This document shows, in pieces, positions 37,332 to 45,614 of a DNA stretch of 64,000 nt. Position numbers and translations under genes: made by a program. Each line of letters begins with the position of its first letter. Position 1 is the first letter of the stretch. The stretch comes from Mesorhizobium sp. 113-3-3. Lineage in GTDB: Bacteria > Pseudomonadota > Alphaproteobacteria > Rhizobiales > Rhizobiaceae. The stretch is taken from assembly GCF_016756495.1 (NCBI RefSeq), contig NZ_AP023243.1:4654501-4718500 (forward strand). Reading direction: 5' to 3'. The notes under the pieces are model-generated. The model was not told the origin of the DNA and searched no databases. It saw nothing but the letters and a program-made list of their open reading frames with translations.

Positions 37332-37964
37332 ATGGTCACTGACTCCGAATTCATTCTCGAAAGCATCAGCGAAGGCTGCGTGGCGCTTGCCGATGGCGAA
37401 TTCGTCGTCGACAGGCTGGTGAAATATGTCGGCAACGGACGGATCCGCTGGCATGTCGAGTTTCGTGGGCATCGCATCGAGTTCACAACCGGCCAGCTCA
37501 AGAAGCAGCCTACCTTCCGAAGGAAGATGCTCGAACAGGCCGGTGTGCTGCCGCCCCAGCGTGCTGGGCCCCACTACAGGCGATGGGCCATCGATCTGAG
37601 GAAGAACGCCATCGAGCTTCCCTGGCGCGATAGGCCAGTCGATGCCGATTTCGCCATCGACGGCCTTGTCAGTCTTGGGGGCGACCGCTGGACGGTTGAC
37701 TACCAAGGCAAGGTCATCAAGTTCACGACCACCAAACTGCGCCGGCAAACCAGTTTCCGCAAACGCATGCTGGCCAAGGCCAAGGTGTTGCCGCCCCAGC
37801 TGGATCCGGCTGCCTATCGGAAATGGGTGGACTGGCTCATTCACAACGCCACGAATGCGGCACCGCAGGCCGGCGATACTTTGATGAGCGAGAAAAGTTG
37901 GCTTGACGACCTGCCGGAACTGGCCGGCTGGCAAGACGAAGCGCGGCACGAAGAGACCGATTAA
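37332..37964 (+). CDS. Protein with a duplicated domain, unknown function
   Basis: A 210-residue protein made of two copies of a domain of about 75 residues. Copy 1 (about residues 20-95) reads DGEFVVDRLVKYVGNGRIRW then EFTTGQLKKQPTFRRKMLEQ and GVLPPQ; copy 2 (about 103-175) reads DADFAIDGLVSLGGDRWTVD then KFTTTKLRRQTSFRKRMLAK and KVLPPQ. Each ends in a W-x-x-x-(L/I)-x-x-N-A helix. The (E/K)FTT-x-(Q/K)L-(K/R)-(K/R)-Q-x-(T/S)-F-(R)-(K) block is basic and could bind nucleic acid, which is inference. An acidic tail follows. No family recognised; it lies just before the atypical tRNA-Cys. Confidence 0.7.
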   Translation: MVTDSEFILESISEGCVALADGEFVVDRLVKYVGNGRIRWHVEFRGHRIEFTTGQLKKQPTFRRKMLEQAGVLPPQRAGPHYRRWAIDLRKNAIELPWRDRPVDADFAIDGLVSLGGDRWTVDYQGKVIKFTTTKLRRQTSFRKRMLAKAKVLPPQLDPAAYRKWVDWLIHNATNAAPQAGDTLMSEKSWLDDLPELAGWQDEARHEETD

Positions 37965-38068
37965 CGGCGGCGCGCCACCGACAGTCCCCGTTGTCGTCAA
38001 CCGAACCGCGCCGAGCCCGCTTACAGCAAGGTTGACGCCAGTTGATGGGCTGGCCATAAGACCAGCAT

Positions 38069-38142
38069 GGTCTGAGGGCGGGACGGTGACGCATCGGTCT
38101 GCAAAACCGACGTAATGGGTTCAATTCCCATTCAGACCTCCA
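38069..38142 (+). tRNA. tRNA-Cys (anticodon GCA), atypical
   Basis: A 74-nt candidate with encoded CCA and the U73 discriminator used by tRNA-Cys. Acceptor GGTCTGA/TCAGACC pairs fully, anticodon stem TCGGT/ACCGA with loop CTGCAAA gives GCA, and the T-arm is ATGGG-TTCAATT-CCCAT. The D-arm is unusual: only three pairs (GCG/CGC) with a 9-nt loop, and position 8 is G instead of the near-universal U. It could be a functional minor Cys tRNA, a variant, or a decaying copy. Confidence 0.65.
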
Positions 38143-38321
38143 TTTTCAAAAGCCGCCCGCGCTGACATAGGCCGGGCGGCTTTCTTCTCAGGGACGCCAG
38201 CTCTCAAACAGCAACGGTACGTATGGCATTTGCCATGCCTGGAGATTTCGGCACACATTGAGGGTGAAGGAACTCTGGCCCGAGCTTGGCTCGCGGCCGC
38301 CCAGACGTTGAATGAGAACAT

Positions 38322-40001
38322 ATGGACCGCTTCAACCTCGGCACCTATCGCCGCCCGATCTCCACCGGCTCCACCGAGACCCAACGCTGGTTCGATATCG
38401 GGCTCAACTGGTGCTACGGCTTCAACCACGAAGAAGGCATCAAGTGTTTCGAGAGGGCGCTGGAGACGGATCCCGGCTGCGCTTTCGTGCATTGGGGCAT
38501 CGCCTATGCCGCGGGGCCTTTCTACAACCTGACCTGGAAAGAGCATGGCGAGGCCGAAGCCGACAGCGCGACGAAGCTCTGCTACGAGCATGTCCAGCTG
38601 GCTCGCGCCAACGCGGCCGGCGCCAGCGAGGTCGAACGGCGGTTGATCGAGGCGTTGGCCTCTCGCTTTCAGAAGCCGCACAGAGTGAGCCCACAGGAAT
38701 TCGAGCGGTGGGACGATGCCTATGCCGCCGCGATGCGGCGGGTGTACCAGGATTTTCCCGACGACCATGATGTGATGGCGCTGCTGGTCGAGGCGCTGAT
38801 GATGCGCACGGTGCGGCGGCTGTGGAACCTCAAGACCGGTGAACCGGCGCCGAATTCGGACGTGCTTGAAGCCCTGGATGTCTGCGAGCGGTCGATCCGG
38901 CTCGCCGACGAGGCCGGTGCCGCGCAGCACCCGGCAATCCTGCACCTGCACATCCACCTCCTGGAAATGTCCACCATACCGGAACGCGGCATGCGCTCAG
39001 CCGATCTGCTTGGCGAAACGTGCCCAGATGCCGGGCATATGAACCATATGCCCGGGCACATCCATGTGCTGTGCGGCGAGTATGAGAAGGCGAAGATCGC
39101 CAGCGAAAAGGCGGTCCGCGCCAACGACCTCTATCTCGCCTATGCCGACGAGCCGACCTATTATTTGCTCGGCTGCTGCCACGATCTGCATCTGATGATG
39201 TTCACCTGCATGTTCCTTGGCCAGTACCGGCCGGCGCTGTGGGCCGCCGACAAGGTGCGCAGCCTTGTGACGCGTGAAGTTGTCGCCATCCAGGACCGGC
39301 CCAAGCTGACGCAAACCGTCGAAGGCTATCATGCGATGAAATCGCATGTGCTGGTGCGCTTCGGCCGCTGGCGGGAGATCATCGACGAGCCAGCGGTGGA
39401 AGAACCCGGCCTCTATGTGCTGACGGCGGCCATGCAGCACTACGCCAAGGGCGTCGCGCATGCGACGCTCAGGCAATTCGCCGAGGCCGAGCGCGAGCGT
39501 GACCGGTTCCACCGGCATGTGGAGACCATTCCAGCCGAGCGGCGTTTTCTCAGCAACCCGACCCGGGCATCGCTCGCTGTCGGTGCCGCTTTGCTCGACG
39601 GCGAGCTTGCCTACCACCAGGGCCGACACGACGAGGCCTACGGCCATTTACGGCAAGCGGTCGAACTTGACGACAACCTCTCCTACACCGAGCCATGGGC
39701 GTGGATGCACCCGCCGCGCCACGCGTTGGCTGCGCTGCTTCTCGACCAGGGCCACGCGCAGGAGGCCGAGCAGGTCTATCGCGACGATCTGGGTCTCAGC
39801 GGCAAGGTGCAGCGTTGCGCCCAGCACCCGGACAATGTCTGGGCGCTGCACGGGCTGGTGGAATGCTTGTGGCGGCGCGGCGAGCGCGAAGAGCTGCCGG
39901 GGCTGCAGGCCAAGCTCGCTGTGGCGGTGGCCAAAACGGATGTGGCGATCAGCTCGTCATGCCTGTGCCGGACGAGCGTGCAGCACGGCTGCTGTCATTG
40001 A
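38322..40001 (+). CDS. TPR-repeat protein, Cys/His-rich
   Basis: A 559-residue all-helical protein with tetratricopeptide-like repeats (for example FNHEEGIKCFERALETDPGC, HMPGHIHVLCGEYEKAKIA and QEAEQVYRDDLGLSGK). It resembles a family marked by a His-rich core, here ILHLHIHLLEM and AGHMNHMPGHIH, which may bind a metal. There are about 18 cysteines, and the last 13 residues contain a CLC and a CC-H ending. No signal peptide is seen, so cytoplasmic. An ATG start; a single gene downstream of the tRNA-Cys. Function unknown. Confidence 0.75.
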   Translation: MDRFNLGTYRRPISTGSTETQRWFDIGLNWCYGFNHEEGIKCFERALETDPGCAFVHWGIAYAAGPFYNLTWKEHGEAEADSATKLCYEHVQLARANAAGASEVERRLIEALASRFQKPHRVSPQEFERWDDAYAAAMRRVYQDFPDDHDVMALLVEALMMRTVRRLWNLKTGEPAPNSDVLEALDVCERSIRLADEAGAAQHPAILHLHIHLLEMSTIPERGMRSADLLGETCPDAGHMNHMPGHIHVLCGEYEKAKIASEKAVRANDLYLAYADEPTYYLLGCCHDLHLMMFTCMFLGQYRPALWAADKVRSLVTREVVAIQDRPKLTQTVEGYHAMKSHVLVRFGRWREIIDEPAVEEPGLYVLTAAMQHYAKGVAHATLRQFAEAERERDRFHRHVETIPAERRFLSNPTRASLAVGAALLDGELAYHQGRHDEAYGHLRQAVELDDNLSYTEPWAWMHPPRHALAALLLDQGHAQEAEQVYRDDLGLSGKVQRCAQHPDNVWALHGLVECLWRRGEREELPGLQAKLAVAVAKTDVAISSSCLCRTSVQHGCCH

Positions 40002-40074
40002 GATTCCGATCTGAGGATGTTTCTCTGTCCGAACCCGACCTTCAGGAGATGGAAGCCCGAGCGGCATCAGCCGA

Positions 40075-40281
40075 TCAGACCAGGCTCAACGAGCGGCTTT
40101 CCTCAATGAGCGCGGAGCAGTCGATCTCATCATGAAATTGGGCGCATGCGTCAGGCGCAAGCCAGGATGCGTAAGACCGAAGCCGCTTGAGCCTGGCTGT
40201 TTTCTCGAGCCGCGCCAGGCGCTCATCCTCGGCTGGTTGAGCACGAGGCGGTCTTTTGTTCCGCTCGGCGGGGTCTTGCAT
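40075..40281 (-). CDS. Small charged protein (68 aa)
   Basis: A 68-residue frame starting MQDPAERNKRPPRAQPAEDE, preceded by GAGGAG close before the ATG. It is Arg/Glu/Ala-rich in its first half, followed by a short region with Trp and Cys residues (SYASWLAPDACAQ). It converges on the TPR gene. The strong ribosome site is the main reason to call it; no family is known. Confidence 0.5.
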   Translation of the reverse strand: MQDPAERNKRPPRAQPAEDERLARLEKTARLKRLRSYASWLAPDACAQFHDEIDCSALIEESRSLSLV

Positions 40282-40601
40282 ATCGACTCTCCTCGGTCGG
40301 AGCCAATAAAGAGGACCGCTCAATGGGAGTAGGCCCACTCACCGGAAGGATGGAACCACCTGTTGCTCCGGGTCCCGCTCTCCACCTGGGCTGGATGCCA
40401 CCACGGGCGCGGGCGAAAGTCGCCATCCATTTTGATGAAGCTGCCGCGAATTGGCGTCGGACTGGGAAGACTTACCCTCAAACCCTCAAGCCTCGTCGCC
40501 GCTGATCCGGTTCATCATGCTGTGCCCGACGACTGTGCAATCAGATCCTTGCTGCTGTCATTGAATACGGGCTGCCGCCCTCATGCGAATTGTGCCGTCC
40601 G
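40282..40601. other. Intergenic region with one doubtful small frame
   Basis: 320 bases between the 68-aa gene and the membrane-protein gene. A plus-strand frame of 60 codons (40323-40505) follows an AGAGGA sequence, but its composition is unremarkable and it could be chance. No repeat or RNA gene is seen. Confidence 0.4.
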
Positions 40602-41384
40602 CTATGAGAATATCTGCGCCAGTTCGTCGATGCTTGCGCCTTCCTTGACCTGGCGCAGCTCGACATAGCTGACCGCGGCGGCGATCGACAGCACCATGGA
40701 AACCACGGTCTGCACCAGTGCGGCGCCAAGCTGCGCCAGAACCCCGCCAAACAGGAAGAAAATCAGCAATATTCCCCACTGGATGACCATTGCGATGATC
40801 ATCAGAATGAGAAACAGGCCAAACAGCGACCAGCGGTTGCCCTTGGTCAGGGCACGGCTGCGCGACATCGAGCCGATCACGCCCCGCCGCTCCTGGATCA
40901 GGACCGGCACCGACATCGACCATCCGAGCCACAGGATGATGCCGGGCACGATCAGTGCCAGCATGGCAAGGCCGGCGCCAAGGACGACGAGCAAGCCAAT
41001 CGCCAGCGTCGGCAGCAGGAAGCGGATCGCAATCTGGATGCAGTCGGCGAAGGACGGCCGCCTGCCGTTCAGGTCCTCGATGGTCGCCCTCACCAGTGAC
41101 GACTGAAGCAGCATTGTGAAAACGAAGGAAACCAGCCCGGCGACAAGGCTGAGGTAGGAATTGCGAAACATCGCATGAGGATCCGCCATCGCGGCCGGAT
41201 CGCCATGCAGCATCGCATCGACCTGCGGCTGGGTCCACAACCGGACAAGCAGCGTCGGCACGCCGGCGAACAGCGCGGCAAGGCCAAGGCAAAGCCCGAT
41301 GTTGCGGGCGATGACGGCAAAGGTGTTGTTGAACACCCTGCCGATCTCGAACCGGCCGGGTTGTCCCAGTGTCGCAGTGGTCAT
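40602..41384 (-). CDS. Polytopic membrane protein (GDPD membrane-domain-like)
   Basis: A 260-residue protein with about six membrane helices, resembling the membrane domain found with glycerophosphodiester phosphodiesterases: an N-terminal FEIGRVFNNTFAVIARNIGL, then LVAGLVSFVFTMLLQSSLVR, LAIGLLVVLGAGLAMLALIV and the WSMSVPVLIQERRGVIGSMS and SRALTKGNRWSLFGLFLILM segments, where the R-G-x-x-x-S-x-x-R-S-x-x-L-T-x-G-x-R motif is typical. No phosphodiesterase domain is present. The ATG at 41384 has GGGGGAA upstream. It is divergent from the DUF4129-MoxR operon. Confidence 0.75.
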   Translation of the reverse strand: MTTATLGQPGRFEIGRVFNNTFAVIARNIGLCLGLAALFAGVPTLLVRLWTQPQVDAMLHGDPAAMADPHAMFRNSYLSLVAGLVSFVFTMLLQSSLVRATIEDLNGRRPSFADCIQIAIRFLLPTLAIGLLVVLGAGLAMLALIVPGIILWLGWSMSVPVLIQERRGVIGSMSRSRALTKGNRWSLFGLFLILMIIAMVIQWGILLIFFLFGGVLAQLGAALVQTVVSMVLSIAAAVSYVELRQVKEGASIDELAQIFS

Positions 41385-41532
41385 GGTGCTTCCCCCGCGC
41401 CGCCGCCACACCCAAACGGCCGGCCTCGAAAGTAAATCTGCCAAGATTAAAAGGCTTCGTCCAGTGGACTTGCAATTGTCCAGGCGTGTTGCCAGTGTCG
41501 GCGCCGAACCGCACAGGCAGAGGGGCGAGCGG

Positions 41533-42159
41533 GTGACAGTCGGACAGCCGCAAGACGCCGAATGGTTGGCAAAGATACACAAGCAGTTGCGTGCGGACGA
41601 TTCCATCCAGTTTGACCTGCCGGCGCTGGTGCAGCCCGAGCCGCCGGAATGGCTGCGGCCTTTTCTGGACGTATTGGCGAAGATCGGCCCCTACATGATC
41701 TACCTGTTCTGGGGCGCTGTGATCATCGGCGTCGCGGTCATCGCGGTTCTCGTTGCCCTCGAAGCCAAGGGCGTCGCCTGGCGCCTGCCGTGGCGGCGCG
41801 CCCGCAAGCAGGCAGAGGCGGAAGAGGCATGGCGCCCGGATGCCGGCGCCGCGCAGATCCTGCTGTCCGAAGCCGACGCGCTCGCCGCGCGCGGCGACTA
41901 TGACGAGGCGGTGCATCTTCTGCTTCGCCGCAGCGTCGCCGACATTGCCGGTCGGCTGCCCGACTTCCTGCGCCCGTCGCTCACCTCGCGCGACATCGCC
42001 AGCGCCACATCGCTGCCGGCGCGGGCACGCAGCGCCTTCAGCGAGATCGCGCGCATTGTCGAGGCGGCGCTGTTTGCCCGCCGGCCGGTCGGCCCCGAGG
42101 GCTGGCAGCAGGCGCGCGGCGCCTATGAGCGCTTCGCCTTCAGGGATGCCTGGTCATGA
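41533..42159 (+). CDS. DUF4129 domain protein (MoxR operon, first gene)
   Basis: A 208-residue membrane protein with one helix (PYMIYLFWGAVIIGVAVIAV) and a C-terminal cytoplasmic DUF4129 domain marked by AQILLSEADALAARGDYDEA, VHLLLRRSVADIAGRLPDFL and the ALFARRPVGPEGWQQARGAY end. The most likely start is the GTG at 41533 after an AGGGGCG sequence; upstream sequence in the same frame is antisense to the neighbouring gene and not protein-like. It overlaps the next gene by 4 bases (ATGA). Confidence 0.82.
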   Translation: MTVGQPQDAEWLAKIHKQLRADDSIQFDLPALVQPEPPEWLRPFLDVLAKIGPYMIYLFWGAVIIGVAVIAVLVALEAKGVAWRLPWRRARKQAEAEEAWRPDAGAAQILLSEADALAARGDYDEAVHLLLRRSVADIAGRLPDFLRPSLTSRDIASATSLPARARSAFSEIARIVEAALFARRPVGPEGWQQARGAYERFAFRDAWS

Positions 42160-43370
42160 GCGCGCCGATGGTCGAAGCCGCGCAGGAGCCGTTCAGCCGA
42201 AAAACCCTGTTCTGGGGCATTTTTGCCAGCCTGCTGGCGGCGGCGGGATTTTTCCTGCTGTCGACCTACGCGCCGGATTTTCGTCAACCCGAAGGCGGCG
42301 GCACGCCGCTCTCCAGGGGCGGCTCCGGCTATGCCGGGCTCGTCGAATGGCTGAAACTCGCCAATGGCCAGTCGCCACCCATGGCCCGCAGCGAGGAGGC
42401 TCTCAGCTCAGGCCTGGCGTCCGAATTCCTGCTGATCGTCACCATCGCGCCAAACAGCGATCCGGCCGCACTGGCAAGACTCATCGAGCTTCGCTCGGGC
42501 AAGCCCACGCTGTTCGTGTTGCCCAAATGGTTCACCTTTCCCATGCAGGACCATGAAGGCTGGGAGACGAAGATCGAACGGCTGCCCGACACGGTCGTCA
42601 ACGACTGGCTCGGCCGCATCGCCAAGGCCAAGCTTGGCGAAGGCAAGAGCTCGGTCGGGCAGATCGGCGTCGCAGGCCGCATGGTCGCCACGCCAGAAGA
42701 CCTGCAATGGGTGGCGGATGACCACCCCCTGATCGCGGCGGGCAACGGCAAGGCCGTTCTCACCGAGCTCGACGACGAGCCGTTCTACATCCTGACCGAC
42801 CCCGATCTCATCAACAACGCAGCGCTGAAGGATCCGCAAAAGGCGGCGGCGGCACTCGACCTCATCGCCATGCTGGAGCCCGGCAAGGGCGCGGTGATGT
42901 TCGACCTGACGCTGCATGGCGTCGGGCAGAAATACGACCTTGCCAAGCTTTTGGTCGAGCCGCCCTTCCTGGCGCTGACGCTGTCGGTGCTGGCGGCGGC
43001 GGCGCTTGCCTTCCTGCATGGGCTCGGCCGGTTCGGACCGCCGTGCACCGAGGCCCGGGCGATTGCCTTCGGCAAACGGGCGCTGGTCGATACCACGGCG
43101 ATGCTCTTGAAGCGCGCCGGGCGGATCGGGGAGCTCGGCGACCGTTATGCGACCCTGGTGCGTGCGCGTGCCGGCGCACTGCTAGGCGCGCCGCAAGGTT
43201 TGGCGGGCGACGCACTCGACCGCTGGCTCGATTCCCGCGACCGCGGCGAACCGCAGGGCTTCAGCCGTCGATTCAAGGCCGTGAGTGAAGCCAGGACCCC
43301 AGCGCAAATGCATGAAGCAGCGCAGGAGCTGCATGACTGGACGACAAGGAGGCTCGGTGAACGTCGATGA
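42156..43370 (+). CDS. DUF4350 domain protein (MoxR operon)
   Basis: A 404-residue membrane protein: an N-terminal helix (KTLFWGIFASLLAAAGFFLL), an exported domain with LSRGGSGYAGLVEWLKLANG and FLLIVTIAPNSDPAALARLI matching DUF4350 (a GATase-like fold), a second helix near residue 270 (FLALTLSVLAAAALAFLHGL), and a cytoplasmic tail with ALVDTTAMLLKRAGRIGELG. Such proteins are standard members of MoxR/DUF58 operons. It starts by an ATGA overlap and itself overlaps the MoxR gene by 14 bases. Confidence 0.85.
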   Translation: MSAPMVEAAQEPFSRKTLFWGIFASLLAAAGFFLLSTYAPDFRQPEGGGTPLSRGGSGYAGLVEWLKLANGQSPPMARSEEALSSGLASEFLLIVTIAPNSDPAALARLIELRSGKPTLFVLPKWFTFPMQDHEGWETKIERLPDTVVNDWLGRIAKAKLGEGKSSVGQIGVAGRMVATPEDLQWVADDHPLIAAGNGKAVLTELDDEPFYILTDPDLINNAALKDPQKAAAALDLIAMLEPGKGAVMFDLTLHGVGQKYDLAKLLVEPPFLALTLSVLAAAALAFLHGLGRFGPPCTEARAIAFGKRALVDTTAMLLKRAGRIGELGDRYATLVRARAGALLGAPQGLAGDALDRWLDSRDRGEPQGFSRRFKAVSEARTPAQMHEAAQELHDWTTRRLGERR

Positions 43371-44313
43371 TGTGAAGGCCCTGGCGACCGCGATCAGGGA
43401 AGAAGTGGGCAAAGCGATCACCGGGCAGCGCGACACGGTCGATCTGATGCTGACGGCATTGTTCGCCGGCGGCCACATATTGCTCGAAGGCCCGCCAGGA
43501 ACCGCCAAGACCATGACCGCGCGATGCTTCGCGCAAGCGCTTGGTGTCGCCTATGGCCGTATCCAGTTCACGCCCGACCTGATGCCTGGCGATATCGTCG
43601 GCTCCAACATCTACAATTTCCAGAGCGGGCAGTTCACGCTGACGCGCGGGCCGATCTTCTGCGACCTCTTGCTTGCGGACGAGATCAACCGAACGCCGCC
43701 GAAGACGCAGGCCGCCCTGCTGGAAGCCATGCAGGAACACGCCGTCACTTTCGACGGCACCACGCACGCACTCAGCCCGAACTTCATGGTGGTGGCGACG
43801 CAGAACCCGATCGAGCACCAGGGTGTCTACCCCCTGCCCGAGGCGCAACTCGACCGCTTCCTGTTCAAGCACCGGGTGAGCTATCCCGATCTCAAGGAGG
43901 AACAGGCCATCATCGTCCATCATGGCGGCGGCACCGCCTCGCACGATATCGCGCAATACGGCATCAAGGCGCAGACGGACCGCAAGACGCTGGAAGCAGC
44001 ACTTGCCTCGGTTGGTGAGGTGACGCTGGTCGACGATGTCGTCGGCTATATCGCGGCCCTGGTGCGCCGCACGCGCCAAAGCCCGGACCTCGAGGTCGGC
44101 GCCAGCCCGCGGGCGGGCGCCATGCTGGCGCGGGCGGCACGCGCCAGGGCGGCGCTCGACGGCCGCGCCTATGTCATTCCCGACGACGTCAAGGCGCTTG
44201 CCATACCGGCGCTGCGCCACCGCGTCATCCTGTCGCCGGCGGCGCAGATCGACGGGCGGCTGGTCGAGCAGATCGTTTCCGATCTCGTCGACCAGACGGA
44301 GGCGCCGCGTTGA
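43357..44313 (+). CDS. MoxR family AAA+ ATPase
   Basis: A 318-residue AAA+ chaperone-type ATPase. The Walker A motif is GPPGTAKT (residues about 45-52) after ITGQRDTVDLMLTALFAGGH, Walker B is LLLADEINRTPPKTQAALLE, and the sensor region includes MVVATQNPIEHQGVYPLPEA, which is strongly MoxR-like. The start is GTG at 43357 because AAGGAGG lies just upstream; in-frame ATGs further up would overlap DUF4350 more deeply. MoxR proteins remodel or activate partner proteins, often VWA/DUF58 proteins encoded beside them, as here. Confidence 0.93.
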   Translation: MNVDDVKALATAIREEVGKAITGQRDTVDLMLTALFAGGHILLEGPPGTAKTMTARCFAQALGVAYGRIQFTPDLMPGDIVGSNIYNFQSGQFTLTRGPIFCDLLLADEINRTPPKTQAALLEAMQEHAVTFDGTTHALSPNFMVVATQNPIEHQGVYPLPEAQLDRFLFKHRVSYPDLKEEQAIIVHHGGGTASHDIAQYGIKAQTDRKTLEAALASVGEVTLVDDVVGYIAALVRRTRQSPDLEVGASPRAGAMLARAARARAALDGRAYVIPDDVKALAIPALRHRVILSPAAQIDGRLVEQIVSDLVDQTEAPR

Positions 44314-45614
44314 TCTACCCGACCGGCAGAGCGGTGTGGGCAGCAGCGGCCGGGGCGATCCCCGCCTTCCTGATCGCGCTTGCGCTGCCGCATGTCTGGT
44401 ATCTGGGCCTGCTGTGGATCTGCGCGCTGCTGGCATTTCTCGCGGTCGACGCGGCGGCCGGGCGTGGGCGCGCCTCGCTCAGCGCCAGTCTGTCGGCGCC
44501 GCCGCAGGTCGGCGTCGGCGGGCGCTTTACCGTGCATGTCGCCGCCAGCCTCGGCCATCGGGCGCGCAAGCTGCAAGCGCGTGTCGGCCACGATCAGCGC
44601 GTGGAGCCGGTCGGCCGCACAGGCGGCGCGTTGCCGGCCAACGGCGGCACGCTCGACCTCGAATTCACGGCGCGCAGGCGCGGCATTGCCAGTTTCGACC
44701 GGGTCTGGCTGCGCTGGAACGGCCCGTTCGGGCTGACCTGGAACCAGGTCGTCCTGCCGATGGACCGCAAGGTGGCGGTGCTGCCCGACGTCAGCAGCGC
44801 ACGCGACGAGGCCATCACCTTGCTGCAGCGCTCCGCGCTCGCCGACGGCCACGCGCAGAGGCGGGCCGGCCAGGGCCGCGAGTTCGAGGCCCTGAAGGAC
44901 TATCAGCCAGGCATGGGCCGGCGGATGATCGACTGGAAGCGCAGCGCCCGCCACGGCAAGCTTCTGGCGCGCGAGTTCAGGGTCGAGGAGAACAACAACA
45001 TCGTGCTGGCGATCGACAGCGGCCGGCTGATGTGCGAGCCGGTCGACGGCGTGCCGAAGGTCGACCGCGCGGTGACGGCCGCACTTCTGTCGGCCTTCAT
45101 CGCGCTCAAGGGCGGCGACCTCGTCAGACTGTTCTCCTTCGATGCCACGCCTCGCGTCTCGAGCGGCGCGGTGCGCGGCTCGCCGAGTTTCACGATGATC
45201 CAGAAGCGCGCGGCCGAGATCGACTATTCCAGCGCGGAGACCAATTTCACCCTGGCGCTGACGACATTGGCGGCCAAGCTCGACAGGCGCTCGCTGGTCA
45301 TCGTCTTCACCGATTTCGTCGACTCGATCAGCGCCGAGCTGATGCTGCGCACCGTCGGCCGGCTGACCGAGCGGCATCTGGTGCTGTTCATGCTGATGAA
45401 GGATGTCGAACTGGAGACGCTGGCCGACATGCAGCCGACGAAACCCGAGGATGTCGCCCGCGCGGTCACCGCGGGCGGCCTGCTCCGGGAGCGGCAAGTG
45501 GTGATCGGGCGGCTGCGGCTGCTTGGCGCGCATGTGATCGAGGCCGACCATCAGCGGCTCGGTCCCGCGCTGGTCGAGCGTTATATCCAGCTCAAGGAAG
45601 AGAATCTCCTATGA
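44310..45614 (+). CDS. DUF58 (VWA-like) domain protein
   Basis: A 434-residue protein with one or two N-terminal helices (AVWAAAAGAIPAFLIALALP, LGLLWICALLAFLAVDAAAG), a beta-rich middle, the DUF58 signature GREFEALKDYQPGMGRRMID with WKRSARHGKLLAREF, and a von Willebrand A-like C-terminal domain whose MIDAS start reads NIVLAIDSGRLM. The start is TTG at 44310, overlapping the moxR stop as TTGA. It is the probable MoxR client. Confidence 0.9.
   Translation: MIYPTGRAVWAAAAGAIPAFLIALALPHVWYLGLLWICALLAFLAVDAAAGRGRASLSASLSAPPQVGVGGRFTVHVAASLGHRARKLQARVGHDQRVEPVGRTGGALPANGGTLDLEFTARRRGIASFDRVWLRWNGPFGLTWNQVVLPMDRKVAVLPDVSSARDEAITLLQRSALADGHAQRRAGQGREFEALKDYQPGMGRRMIDWKRSARHGKLLAREFRVEENNNIVLAIDSGRLMCEPVDGVPKVDRAVTAALLSAFIALKGGDLVRLFSFDATPRVSSGAVRGSPSFTMIQKRAAEIDYSSAETNFTLALTTLAAKLDRRSLVIVFTDFVDSISAELMLRTVGRLTERHLVLFMLMKDVELETLADMQPTKPEDVARAVTAGGLLRERQVVIGRLRLLGAHVIEADHQRLGPALVERYIQLKEENLL

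Noticed and set aside
35952..38142. Integrative element bounded by tRNA-Gln and tRNA-Cys
   Set aside because: No integrase, relaxase or repeated tRNA 3' end was found, so only a weak accessory-patch remark is made.
40323..40505. A 60-codon plus-strand frame with a possible AGAGGA site
   Set aside because: Composition is unremarkable and nothing else supports it; kept only as a remark in the intergenic entry.
44036..45610. Long plus-strand frame running into the SpoIIM-like gene
   Set aside because: The part before 45611 is an out-of-frame reading of moxR and DUF58; the real gene starts at the ATG overlapping the DUF58 stop.
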